NCBI RefSeq assembly: GCF_003259615.1
Contig: NZ_QLLR01000001.1
Location: 484,782 to 548,781, forward strand
Origin: Pedobacter cryoconitis
GTDB taxonomy: Bacteria; Bacteroidota; Bacteroidia; Sphingobacteriales; Sphingobacteriaceae
Direction of reading: 5' to 3'
DNA: 64,000 nucleotides
Shown: positions 24,856-33,155 of the stretch, piece after piece
Numbering within the stretch: position 1 is the first letter of the stretch
How the letters are laid out: every line of letters begins with the position of its first letter
Notes under the pieces: generated by a model
The model's database searches: none
The model's input: the letters and a program-made list of their open reading frames with translations, nothing else
What the model was told of the DNA's origin: nothing
Program-made: the position numbers and the translations under genes

Positions 24856-26055
24856 ATGCCACATATTTCAGAAAAAGGGATACAAATGCCCGCATCGCCT
24901 ATTAGAAAACTAACTCCATTTGCAGATCAGGCAAAAAAGGACGGTAAAAAAGTTTATCATTTAAATATCGGCCAGCCAGACATTGCCACACCAGAGGTCA
25001 TGTTAAATGCAATTAAAAATATTGATTTCGATGTTTGGGCTTATACGCCTTCTGAAGGAACATTAAGCTACAGAACAAAACTTACTGAATATTACAATAA
25101 ACTGGGGTACAACATTACTCCTGAAGACATCTTAGTCACTGTAGGTGGTTCTGAGGCTATCACAATCGCTATGCAGACTTGCGTGAATGAAGGTGATGAA
25201 ATTATCATTCCTGAACCTTTTTATGCAAATTACAATGGTTTTGCTTGTATGAGTAATGTGGTTGTGAAACCTATTTTATCTTATATTGAGAATGGTTTTG
25301 CTTTACCAGCGATTGCAGAATTTGAAAAACTGATCACTGCCAAAACTAAAGCAATCATTATTTGTAACCCAAATAACCCGACAGGATACCTCTATTCAAG
25401 AGAAGAGCTGCAGGCTTTGAAAGAATTATGCTTAAAGTATGATTTATTCTTATTCTCTGATGAGGCTTACCGTGAGTTCTGCTATGATGGCAGGGAGTTC
25501 ATTTCTCCGATGCACTTTGATGGTTTAGATGAAAATGTGGTGATATTGGATACTGTTTCTAAAAGATACAGTGCTTGTGGTGCGCGTTTAGGTTGTTTAA
25601 TCACTAAGAATAAAGAAGTAATCAAATCAGGATTGAAGTTTGCACAAGCAAGATTAAGCCCTGGTATGGTAGAACAGATTGCTGGTACTGCTGCTGTTGA
25701 TACGCCTGATAGTTATTTTGAAGAAGTAAATAAGGAATATACTTTACGCAGAGATACTTTAGTAGCCAGACTGAATGCTATTGATGGTGTTTTCTGCCCT
25801 AATCCGGGTGGCGCATTTTATGTAGTTGCCAAATTCCCTATTGATGATGCAGATGTATTCTGCCAATGGATGCTGGAAAGTTTCGACAATAACGGCGAAA
25901 CGGTTATGATGGCCCCTGCAACTGGTTTTTACTCCAGCCCTGGCTCAGGTAAAGATGAAGTGAGAATGGCCTATGTATTGAATACTGATGATTTAAACAA
26001 GGCAATGGATTGTCTGACATTGGCGTTGAAACAATATCCTGGTAAAACGAACTAA
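24856..26055 (+). CDS. class I/II pyridoxal-phosphate aminotransferase
   Basis: A 399-residue fold-type I aminotransferase of the aspartate aminotransferase group. Marks are LNIGQPDIATPEVM, TVGGSEAITIAM, ICNPNNPTGYLYSREEL, the PLP-anchoring SDEAYREF, and the Schiff-base Lys in DTVSKRYSACGARLG, followed by an Arg near the C-terminus in DEVRMAYVL. It could serve aspartate or aromatic transamination. The aromatic operon at 15438-19942 has no aminotransferase, so supply from here is possible but unproven. It is a single gene ending in a terminator. Confidence 0.88.
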   Translation: MPHISEKGIQMPASPIRKLTPFADQAKKDGKKVYHLNIGQPDIATPEVMLNAIKNIDFDVWAYTPSEGTLSYRTKLTEYYNKLGYNITPEDILVTVGGSEAITIAMQTCVNEGDEIIIPEPFYANYNGFACMSNVVVKPILSYIENGFALPAIAEFEKLITAKTKAIIICNPNNPTGYLYSREELQALKELCLKYDLFLFSDEAYREFCYDGREFISPMHFDGLDENVVILDTVSKRYSACGARLGCLITKNKEVIKSGLKFAQARLSPGMVEQIAGTAAVDTPDSYFEEVNKEYTLRRDTLVARLNAIDGVFCPNPGGAFYVVAKFPIDDADVFCQWMLESFDNNGETVMMAPATGFYSSPGSGKDEVRMAYVLNTDDLNKAMDCLTLALKQYPGKTN

Positions 26056-26068
26056 GATTTTTAACTAT

Positions 26069-26110
26069 AAAAGAAGCCCTGCAAATTTAGTTTGCAGGGC
26101 TTCTTTTTTT
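26069..26110. terminator. bidirectional terminator
   Basis: AAAGAAGCCCTGCAAA and TTTGCAGGGCTTCTTT form a 16-bp stem with A/T tails between the convergent aminotransferase and COG3014 genes. Confidence 0.9.
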
Positions 26111-26126
26111 AGAATATACGTCAGTA

Positions 26127-27551
26127 TTAGCGTAAGGTAGAGTAGTTATAGAATTGAATCCCACCATTGCCATTAATTTTAATGGTTTTAGTTTCATCTG
26201 CTCCCTGTGCATTTTTAAGTGTTAGGGTAATTTCGTTTTCACCCGTTTTCAGGGGTATACGGGCATAAGAAATACTGCCCGGAAGTGATTGCCAGTTACG
26301 GGTATCGGCTTTTTCAGATAGCAGGCTATACAGCTGCATCCCATAACCAAGACCTTCCAGTAAGGTGTTGTTTTTCTGACCTTCTCTTTTTGCACTCTCG
26401 CGTAAAGCGTATTCTGCTATTTTCTTCACTGCCAGCCTGGAAAGCACTTTACTCATTTCCTTCAGTGTGCGTTGCTGAAGCGTTCTGAAAGCAAGTTCAT
26501 TAATGTCTTCTGCTTTTTCAAGAGGTACATCGCCCTGCGTATTCTTAATAACTGCAGACGAATAAGACGACGGTTGCGCTACATATTTAGGGAAGGAAGC
26601 CCTTAAGCTCTCTACAGCCTTAATATTTAGTTTATCACGGTCACCACTATAGACAAATGGAATAAGTAATCCGCCAGCTGCATTGCTGAAAAACAGGTTT
26701 CCGCCGTCGCCTCTGGTTAAGGTAAAGAACAGATCTTCTTGTTTTTTAACAGGTGCTAAACCATTCTCCCAAAAGAAGATCAGTTCGCCGCCTTCTGGTG
26801 TTTTCTCTGGTTTATATTTAATACCAAATGCGGTTTCAAATTGTACAGCTTCTGAAGTAAACCCGTTTAAATAAGCTGTTCTGATTACATCTTGTTGAAG
26901 TCCTAAAGGCATTTGTGTACCGTAATAGGTCTTATCCGGGCTTTTCTGATAGATCTCAACAGCATTCCGATAAGAGATAAAAGCGTTATTGATGTCTTTA
27001 TTGCTCTCGTAAATCATGCCTTGCAGCATTAACGAAAAAGCATCCTGAGCGTAACGTTTGTCTTTATTATTGAATTTATCTCCTTGTTCCTGTGCTTGCA
27101 AACTGATCCTTCTGGCTTCTACAACCGCTTCATCTGTATTGTGCAGATACAAGTAGTTAAGCGCCTTATAGTAATGGATCATGAATTTCTCGAAATCCTC
27201 CCCTTTATAACGTTGTGTCATTGGATTTACCAATACGCCGACAGTTGCATCCAAAGTTCCTGTTAATCCGATTTCCAGCATTTGATCGGCTTCGTTAAAG
27301 TACCGGTTACTGTTTTCATAATCTCCAAGCAAGTGGCTTACTCTACCCTTCTCCATCAAAAAAAGCAGTTTATTTCTTGGTTTCTGAATCAGGCTGTTTT
27401 TGTCGAGTTCAATTTGTGCTTCTTTGTAATTCCCTGTAGAAATATTTTTATAATACGGGGTAATACGGTCGTTATAACTTGCGCAACCAAATAAAAAAAG
27501 CATCAATCCTACAACTGATGCCCGAAGAGTATACGTACGAATGGTTGTCAT
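26127..27551 (-). CDS. COG3014-like lipoprotein with TPR-like helices
   Basis: A 474-residue protein. The signal reads MTTIRTYTLRASVVGLMLFLFGC, with Cys23 lipidated. Residues about 30-260 are helical and repeat-like (NYKEAQIELDKN, GDYENSNRYFNEADQM, KALNYLYLHNTDEAVVEARR), as in tetratricopeptide folds. The end is beta-rich (LKTGENEITLTLKN). COG3014 proteins usually lie beside LpoB-like proteins, as here, suggesting a cell-wall synthesis role. The function is not established. First of two lipoprotein genes expressed leftward behind the LpoB-like gene. Confidence 0.78.
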   Translation of the reverse strand: MTTIRTYTLRASVVGLMLFLFGCASYNDRITPYYKNISTGNYKEAQIELDKNSLIQKPRNKLLFLMEKGRVSHLLGDYENSNRYFNEADQMLEIGLTGTLDATVGVLVNPMTQRYKGEDFEKFMIHYYKALNYLYLHNTDEAVVEARRISLQAQEQGDKFNNKDKRYAQDAFSLMLQGMIYESNKDINNAFISYRNAVEIYQKSPDKTYYGTQMPLGLQQDVIRTAYLNGFTSEAVQFETAFGIKYKPEKTPEGGELIFFWENGLAPVKKQEDLFFTLTRGDGGNLFFSNAAGGLLIPFVYSGDRDKLNIKAVESLRASFPKYVAQPSSYSSAVIKNTQGDVPLEKAEDINELAFRTLQQRTLKEMSKVLSRLAVKKIAEYALRESAKREGQKNNTLLEGLGYGMQLYSLLSEKADTRNWQSLPGSISYARIPLKTGENEITLTLKNAQGADETKTIKINGNGGIQFYNYSTLR

Positions 27552-27613
27552 ATGAGTTATAAATTGCCCTGAACATCAGCGGATGATCTTCAGAGCAAGG
27601 AGAAATTACGGGA

Positions 27614-28210
27614 TTAGTTTTTAACGTATTTGGCTATTTTCTTCTCACCGATCCAAACTACTTCATTCGTCTGAATATTGGTCAGTTCAAGATTTACCTG
27701 GTAATAAACTACTTTTTGACGTTTGTGTGCATCTACGATAGAGTTGATCGATCCCTGAAGGATATAATCAGCACCATTTTCCAAACCGAACTTTTTGATA
27801 GTTGAGTTAGAAGAGTTCGTTTGCTGATCTGCTTTTTCTGCACGCAATTCTTCACGTTTTTTACCACCTTGTACTAAACGTACTCTTTGGGTTTGAACGA
27901 AAGAGCTTTCGATGTCTTTTACAAAAGTTTCAGCATCAATATGCTCATGGCTTTTATTCTGAACAAATCCAACAATTACTACTGGTTTTTTGCCTTGATG
28001 TTCATCCTGATGTGTGCTTAACCAGTTCGCATTCAGAACGTTTTTAGTCAGTTCATCTGCTACCATTCTGGAATCACTGTTATTCCATGATCCGCTAATG
28101 TCAATGGTCTGATCTGTACTTACACGTGTTACTTGTCTGGATGAGCATGATGCAATCATCATTCCTGAAGCGGCAAGCGCTGTAACCGTTAATAATCTAT
28201 TGAATTTCAT
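27614..28210 (-). CDS. LpoB-like penicillin-binding-protein activator lipoprotein
   Basis: A 198-residue protein with signal MKFNRLLTVTALAASGMMIASC (lipobox Cys22). The mature part follows the LpoB/COG3417 layout: DISGSWNNSDSRMVADELTKNVL, KKPVVIVGFVQNKSHEHIDAETFVKDIE, LENGADYILQGSINSIV, VVYYQVNLELTNIQTNEVVWIGEKKIAKY. Enterobacterial LpoB activates PBP1B from the outer membrane. In Bacteroidota the partner is not defined. It is in a three-gene minus-strand cluster with the COG3014-like gene. Confidence 0.82.
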   Translation of the reverse strand: MKFNRLLTVTALAASGMMIASCSSRQVTRVSTDQTIDISGSWNNSDSRMVADELTKNVLNANWLSTHQDEHQGKKPVVIVGFVQNKSHEHIDAETFVKDIESSFVQTQRVRLVQGGKKREELRAEKADQQTNSSNSTIKKFGLENGADYILQGSINSIVDAHKRQKVVYYQVNLELTNIQTNEVVWIGEKKIAKYVKN

Positions 28211-28261
28211 CTGTGTTATTCTGTTTTTTTATAATTGTTAGATCGTATTTCCGGGGATTTG

Positions 28262-28642
28262 TTACCAGCCGAACCAGAAATTACTACGTCCTCCGTAATA
28301 GTTTCCATAGTTATAGCCTCCATAAGGGTAATAGCTGCTGCCGAAGCTTAATGAAGGATAAAAGTCACCGTAGTAACCATTCATTCTCTCTTCATGTCTC
28401 CATTCACGGCGCTGACGACGGCGTTCTAATTTGGCTTCATACCAGTCGTATGCTTTATAAGTGTTCTGGACAGTAGTTCCCTGTTTACTAGTCAGAGAGT
28501 CTGCAACTTTAAAGTATTTCTCCTGGCTTTCTTTATACCTCGGGTTTTGATCCGGAGCTAAACCTGACTGTTGTGCGCTTGCTGTTCCAGCGTAAAGAGC
28601 ACCGAACAGCAGGCTTGAAATAATGACTGAATTCCTTTTCAT
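28262..28642 (-). CDS. small secreted protein, Tyr/Gly-rich C-terminus
   Basis: About 126 residues from ATG 28642. The signal peptide ends GTASAQQ. A helical, highly basic middle (YEAKLERRRQRREWRHEERM) is followed by a low-complexity tail of Tyr, Gly, Ser and Asn ending in FWFGW, an aromatic end like those of outer-membrane proteins. It is not recognised as a named family. Its place ahead of the LpoB-like and COG3014-like genes, with short gaps, suggests one envelope operon. Confidence 0.7.
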   Translation of the reverse strand: MKRNSVIISSLLFGALYAGTASAQQSGLAPDQNPRYKESQEKYFKVADSLTSKQGTTVQNTYKAYDWYEAKLERRRQRREWRHEERMNGYYGDFYPSLSFGSSYYPYGGYNYGNYYGGRSNFWFGW

Positions 28643-28827
28643 GACCTTAAATTTAAAGTATAACAAAAATAAGCAAAAATTGGATTGACTGTATCGTTCT
28701 GCGTATTTGTTTCAGTTAATTTAACGTTTTTTAACGAAACTTTGATAAATCTGCTGTATAAGTTGTGCAGGATAGCGGCTGGTTGGAATAAATAATATTA
28801 AATGGTGACATTCGATACACCTATATA

Positions 28828-30168
28828 TTAGTTTTCAGGATCTTCGTTCAATTTTGAGTTTTCTATAGAATCTCTCATGAATACATAAACTACCAGAGAG
28901 AAGAAGATACAAGCGGTGATATACCAGTAGAAATAAGGTTCATGTCCTATCTTTTTAAACCATAGCGCTAAGTATTCCACTGTTCCTCCAAATACAGCAA
29001 CGGTTATTCCATAGGGTAAACCAACGCCCAGTGCCCGGATTTGTGCCGGAAATAATTCTGCTTTAACAATCGCATTAATACTAGTGTATCCACTTACAAT
29101 AATCAAACCTGCCATTAACAGAAAAAAGGCGCTCCATTGTGAGGTTGTATTGCTTAATGTGGTGAGTAACGGGACGGTAAAAATAGTGCCCAATACGCCA
29201 AACCCCAGCAGCAGTGGTTTCCGGCCGATACGGTCAGAAAGACTGCCGAAAAAGGGTTGTAACAGGGCAAAAATGAGCAGGGAGAAGAAGGATAGCAGCG
29301 TAGCATCCGTTTTGGACAGATGAACGGTATTGACCAGGAATTTCTGCATATAGGTGGTGTAGGTATAAAATGCCAGTGTCCCGCCCAGTGTCATTCCAAC
29401 TACGGTAAGTATAGCTTTGGGGTGTTTGAGTAATTCTCTGATCGTTCCGCTATCTTTTTTACCCTTGCGGGCTTCAAAGGCTTTTGTTTCATGCAGATTT
29501 TTACGAAGATAAAGGGCGACCACGGAAAGTATAGCGCCTATGACAAATGGAATACGCCATCCCCAGGAGATCAGCTGGTCTTCTGTGAGTACTTTTTGAA
29601 GGATGATCTGTATACCCAGGGCAATCAGTTGTCCTCCGATTAGCGTGACATACTGAAAGCTGGAATAAAAGCCACGGCGGTTTTTAGAGGCCATTTCACT
29701 TAAGTAGGTTGCAGAGACTCCGTATTCTCCTCCAACGCTTAACCCTTGTAATAACCTGGCAACCAATAGCAGTACCGGAGCTACGAGTCCTATGGTTTTG
29801 TAAGTAGGTGTTAATGCGATTAGTAAAGAGCCCAGGGACATGAGTAATACGGAAAGCGTCATACTTTGTTTACGCCCTACCTGGTCGGCAATACGGCCAA
29901 ACATCCATCCGCCGATTGGACGCATGAGAAAACCGAGGGCAAAAATACCTGTAGTATTCATCAGTTGGGCTGTTAGGTTACCGGAGGGAAAAAACGAGGA
30001 AGAAAAGTAAATGGAAAATGCTGAATAAGCATACCAGTCGTACCATTCTACCAGGTTCCCTACAGAGCCTCCAAAAATAGCTTTCAGCCGTTGTTTAGAG
30101 AGCTTAGGCGATTCCTGATTTTCACCTGTTAAGGGTTGGATTGCGGATAGGTCAGTTTGTCGGTTCAT
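28828..30168 (-). CDS. MFS permease of the metabolite:H+ symporter (KgtP/ProP-like) group
   Basis: A 446-residue protein with 12 predicted membrane helices. Diagnostic segments are SVGNLVEWYDWYAYSAFSIYF at the start, GRIADQVGRKQSM in the loop 2-3 position, LLQGLSVGGEYGVSATYLSEM, and SDRIGRKPLL in the mid-protein repeat. Relatives carry 2-oxoglutarate, proline/betaine, citrate or shikimate. The substrate cannot be assigned here. There is no partner gene in the same direction except a distant hydrolase upstream. Confidence 0.87.
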   Translation of the reverse strand: MNRQTDLSAIQPLTGENQESPKLSKQRLKAIFGGSVGNLVEWYDWYAYSAFSIYFSSSFFPSGNLTAQLMNTTGIFALGFLMRPIGGWMFGRIADQVGRKQSMTLSVLLMSLGSLLIALTPTYKTIGLVAPVLLLVARLLQGLSVGGEYGVSATYLSEMASKNRRGFYSSFQYVTLIGGQLIALGIQIILQKVLTEDQLISWGWRIPFVIGAILSVVALYLRKNLHETKAFEARKGKKDSGTIRELLKHPKAILTVVGMTLGGTLAFYTYTTYMQKFLVNTVHLSKTDATLLSFFSLLIFALLQPFFGSLSDRIGRKPLLLGFGVLGTIFTVPLLTTLSNTTSQWSAFFLLMAGLIIVSGYTSINAIVKAELFPAQIRALGVGLPYGITVAVFGGTVEYLALWFKKIGHEPYFYWYITACIFFSLVVYVFMRDSIENSKLNEDPEN

Positions 30169-30308
30169 ACGTTGGTTGTAGCAGCAACATAAGAAAAATA
30201 ATAGAAATACTGTATCAAATGATCATTAATATATGAACATAAGTAACTAATTTATAGCACAATTATTTGTATTTATATATTGATAGTTTGATATCTTGAT
30301 ACATTTAT

Positions 30309-31178
30309 TTATTCTTGATTGAGATGCCTTATGAATGTTGACAACAAAGCAGCAGAAACTATTGGCTGTTCTTCTGGAATGTAATGCCCGGTTTCTGGCA
30401 TAACTACGGTACGAACTTCCTTTTCAGAGATTTTCTGCAGGGCTTTACCAACATTTTCTCCTTGTGCTTTCGCACCACCAATAGCCATAACAGGTATGTG
30501 CAGGCGGGCTGGATGATTACGGTTAAAGGCTGCGCTTATGGAAAATGCACGGTAGTAAGCGAATCCGTTTGCCAACCGCTCCTGGCCCTGATAAGCTTTC
30601 ACGTAGTAATCCAGATCTGCTTTTGTGATGGCATCTTTAACGCCCGACTTAGTTGTAAAATACCAGTCCAGGTAAGCTTCTTCTTTCCCCTCAATCAAAA
30701 ATTCAGGTATATCGGTCACTGCATGGAAATAAAACTGCCATATTTTAGCCGCATTTTCTGGTTTAAAGACTTCATCAGGAATTAATCCTGGAATTCCTGC
30801 ATCCATGATAGTCAGCGAGCTAAGCTGATCTTGAAATTCCAGTGCAAATGTAGCGGCCACCCATGCGCCTACATCATGCCCGACTAAATGAATGTCCGTA
30901 ATTTCCAGCTGCCGGCAAAATTTACTGATATACTTCGCTGCTGTTAAAGTATCTGATTCGGGCAGCGGGTTTGAATTGCCCATTCCCGGAAGCTCCATTG
31001 CGATTACACGATAGTTTGGTGAAAGCAACGGGATCATTTTTCTCCAGGCATAAGCCGTTTGCGGCCATCCGGGTAAGAGTAAAATTACCGGCCCTTCGCC
31101 TTGTTCATAGTATTGCATTGTAACCCCATCAACTTCGCAGTAACGAATATCCGGCATACTATTGTGATTGATTGTCAT
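30309..31178 (-). CDS. alpha/beta hydrolase, epoxide-hydrolase-like
   Basis: A 289-residue cytosolic enzyme. The oxyanion segment is LLLPGWPQTAYAW. The nucleophile elbow GHDVGAWVAA carries Asp, which points to epoxide hydrolase or dehalogenase chemistry rather than esterase. The C-terminal PETGHYIPEEQP carries the catalytic His. A cap domain lies near 130-215. The substrate is unknown. The gene is divergent from the HMA-AraC regulator at 31297. Confidence 0.85.
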   Translation of the reverse strand: MTINHNSMPDIRYCEVDGVTMQYYEQGEGPVILLLPGWPQTAYAWRKMIPLLSPNYRVIAMELPGMGNSNPLPESDTLTAAKYISKFCRQLEITDIHLVGHDVGAWVAATFALEFQDQLSSLTIMDAGIPGLIPDEVFKPENAAKIWQFYFHAVTDIPEFLIEGKEEAYLDWYFTTKSGVKDAITKADLDYYVKAYQGQERLANGFAYYRAFSISAAFNRNHPARLHIPVMAIGGAKAQGENVGKALQKISEKEVRTVVMPETGHYIPEEQPIVSAALLSTFIRHLNQE

Positions 31179-31296
31179 TGCGTTTTTTCTAAAGTGATTA
31201 AATTTTTGTAATACTATGTAAATTTTATAAACATTTCACTGAATAATGTAACAGAAACATTAATCTCCATCTTATTTTTGAGTATAAATTTTTGTG

Positions 31297-31890
31297 ATGA
31301 AAAAGAACAACAAATTACTCATTAAAGGAATGGTTTGTAACCGGTGTATTACCGTGTTAAATGAGGAACTGTCCAAACTCGGTTTAGATATTTCGAGTAT
31401 AAATCTGGGAGAGGTCATCTTAAAAGAGACTAACAAAACTTCTGTTGATGAAAAAACCTTAAAGATAGTTTTACAGAAAAATGGATTCGATCTTCTTTAT
31501 GATAAAAATGAACAACTGATCAGCCAGATAAAACTTGTTGTTGAACGCGGTATCAACGACCAGTTTGAAACAGGAAACCCGGTTAAATTTTCAAAGCTGA
31601 TTAGTGATGAATTACACAGAGATTATGATACTATGAGCGCCATATTTTCCCTTACACAGGGGAACACACTTGAAAAATTTATCATTGCTGAGAAAATGGA
31701 AAAAGTGAAAGAGTTTTTGGTGTATAGTGATAAATCATTAACTGAAATAGCCAATATTTTAGGTTACAGCAGTGTGGCCTATCTTTCGCGGCAGCTGAAA
31801 CAGCTTACTGGATTCGATTTTGCCTATTATAAAAAGATAAGGCAAGACAAGCTTGCCGTTATAGCCGGTTCGCCCTACCCTGCTCAATAA
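31297..31890 (+). CDS. HMA-like domain fused to an AraC-type DNA-binding domain
   Basis: About 197 residues. The N-terminus reads LLIKGMVCNRCITVLNEELSKLG, the GMxCxxC signature of heavy-metal-associated (HMA) copper/zinc-binding domains, followed by an HMA-like beta strand and helix. Residues about 115-185 are an AraC/XylS double helix-turn-helix (KVKEFLVYSDKSLTEIANILGYSSVAYLSRQLKQLTGFDFAYYKKI). So it should sense a metal, or a redox state of the Cys pair, and bind DNA. The frame opens at a GTG (31294), but the ATG at 31297 fits. It precedes the efflux cluster in the same direction with a terminator between. Confidence 0.85.
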   Translation: MKKNNKLLIKGMVCNRCITVLNEELSKLGLDISSINLGEVILKETNKTSVDEKTLKIVLQKNGFDLLYDKNEQLISQIKLVVERGINDQFETGNPVKFSKLISDELHRDYDTMSAIFSLTQGNTLEKFIIAEKMEKVKEFLVYSDKSLTEIANILGYSSVAYLSRQLKQLTGFDFAYYKKIRQDKLAVIAGSPYPAQ

Positions 31891-31915
31891 ATTCTTACTG
31901 GATACTAGAGTTAAT

Positions 31916-31940
31916 GCCTGGCTTAAAGCCGGGCTTTTTT
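31916..31940 (+). terminator. terminator after the HMA-AraC gene
   Basis: GCCTGGCTT pairs with AAGCCGGGC (one T-G pair), with a minimal loop, then six T. It separates the regulator transcript from the efflux operon. Confidence 0.85.
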
Positions 31941-31975
31941 ATGAAATATCCCTACAGAAATTCTATAATTCTTAC

Positions 31976-32008
31976 CTGCAATAGTATAAAGCATAAGGCA
32001 AGCTTGCC
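31976..32008 (+). promoter_or_regulatory. candidate operator region upstream of the RND operon
   Basis: CTGCAATAGTATAAAGC (31976-31992) resembles sites at 37724 and 40304 (core G-Y-AAT-W-GT-R-TAA). It is followed by a perfect 12-bp palindrome, GGCAAGCTTGCC (31997-32008). A variant with a 5-base spacer, GGCAAG-N5-CTTGCC, lies inside the end of the regulator gene (31841-31857). Binding by the HMA-AraC protein is inference. Confidence 0.4.
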
Positions 32009-32064
32009 GCTAAATTTATATCCTTTAAAACGACTATTTATTCCACAATTATTCCTCATAAAAA

Positions 32065-33135
32065 ATGTTAAAAAACATAAGTAAACTAAAAGTTATTTTC
32101 CTGCCTGTACTCTGTAGTATGTTGCTGATGGCCTGTGCTGGTGATCAGGAAAAAAAGAAAAAGATGTCAGCCGGACCTGGCGCTGATGCCAGTAAATTAG
32201 AGGTGGACGCAATCGTGGTCAATGAAGAAGATCTGAATCAGGAGGAAGTGATTGTCGGCACTATGGCTCCCTACCGGGAGGTAGCCATCGTCAGTGAAAT
32301 TGCCCAGAAAATTGTTCGGGTTGCTTTTCAGGACGGAGGACATGTCAGTAAAGGACAATTACTTTATAAGTTAAATGATGCTGACCTGAAAGCCCGGTTA
32401 AAGGGATTAAATTCCGAACTGAAATTAGCCCGGCTGAATGAGCAAAGAATAGGTAACCTGCTGAAAACGGAAACTGTAAATCAGCAGCAATACGATGAAA
32501 CAGCGGTAAAATTACAATCCCTGGAAGCTCAGCGCGAACTGCTGCAGGTGGAATTAAACAAGACAGAGATCAGAGCTCCTTTTTCAGGGAATATCGGTAT
32601 TTCAAATGCAGATCCGGGTTTTTACATATCCCCGGGTACCGAACTGGTAAGCCTGCAGGACCACGGCACTATTAAGATAGAGTTTTCTGTCTCAGAAAAG
32701 TATCTTCCGCTGGTCAAAACAGGCAGTAAAATTAATTTTACAACAGCACTTTCTGGTCAGCAGCAAACAGCCACTATTAAAGCTACTGAACCGGGGCTTA
32801 ACGCTCAAAACAGAGCATTAAAGGTACAGGCTATGGCAGATAATCCTGGCGGAAAATTCAGGGCAGGTTTATCTGTCAAAATTCGTTTCCAGACCTCAGC
32901 AAAAAATGCAAAAGCGATTAATTTACCAACAGAAGCACTTATCCCAAGCGGAGATGGATACAATGTTTTCGTGATTAAAAATGGTCTTGCGCAATCAAAG
33001 CCTGTCAGCATCGGCAACAGAACTGAAACCGCGGCCATTGTTACCTCTGGTTTAAATAACGGCGACAGTGTTATTGTTTCTAATATTCTTCGTCTTGGGG
33101 ATGGCATGCCGGTTCAGGCTGTTGTTTCCAAATAA
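32065..33135 (+). CDS. RND efflux periplasmic adaptor (membrane fusion protein)
   Basis: A 356-residue lipoprotein adaptor. The signal ends SMLLMAC. The biotinyl-lipoyl-like and hairpin regions are visible (VSEIAQKIVRVAFQDGGHVSKGQLLYKLNDADLKARL, a coiled-coil near 110-165, RAPFSGNIGISNADPGFYISPGTELVSLQD), then the beta-barrel and membrane-proximal domains. It links the inner-membrane pump encoded next with the outer-membrane channel at 36335. First gene of the pump operon, and the permease follows after 20 bases. Confidence 0.92.
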   Translation: MLKNISKLKVIFLPVLCSMLLMACAGDQEKKKKMSAGPGADASKLEVDAIVVNEEDLNQEEVIVGTMAPYREVAIVSEIAQKIVRVAFQDGGHVSKGQLLYKLNDADLKARLKGLNSELKLARLNEQRIGNLLKTETVNQQQYDETAVKLQSLEAQRELLQVELNKTEIRAPFSGNIGISNADPGFYISPGTELVSLQDHGTIKIEFSVSEKYLPLVKTGSKINFTTALSGQQQTATIKATEPGLNAQNRALKVQAMADNPGGKFRAGLSVKIRFQTSAKNAKAINLPTEALIPSGDGYNVFVIKNGLAQSKPVSIGNRTETAAIVTSGLNNGDSVIVSNILRLGDGMPVQAVVSK

Positions 33136-33155
33136 TCTATTTCAAATTTACAAGC

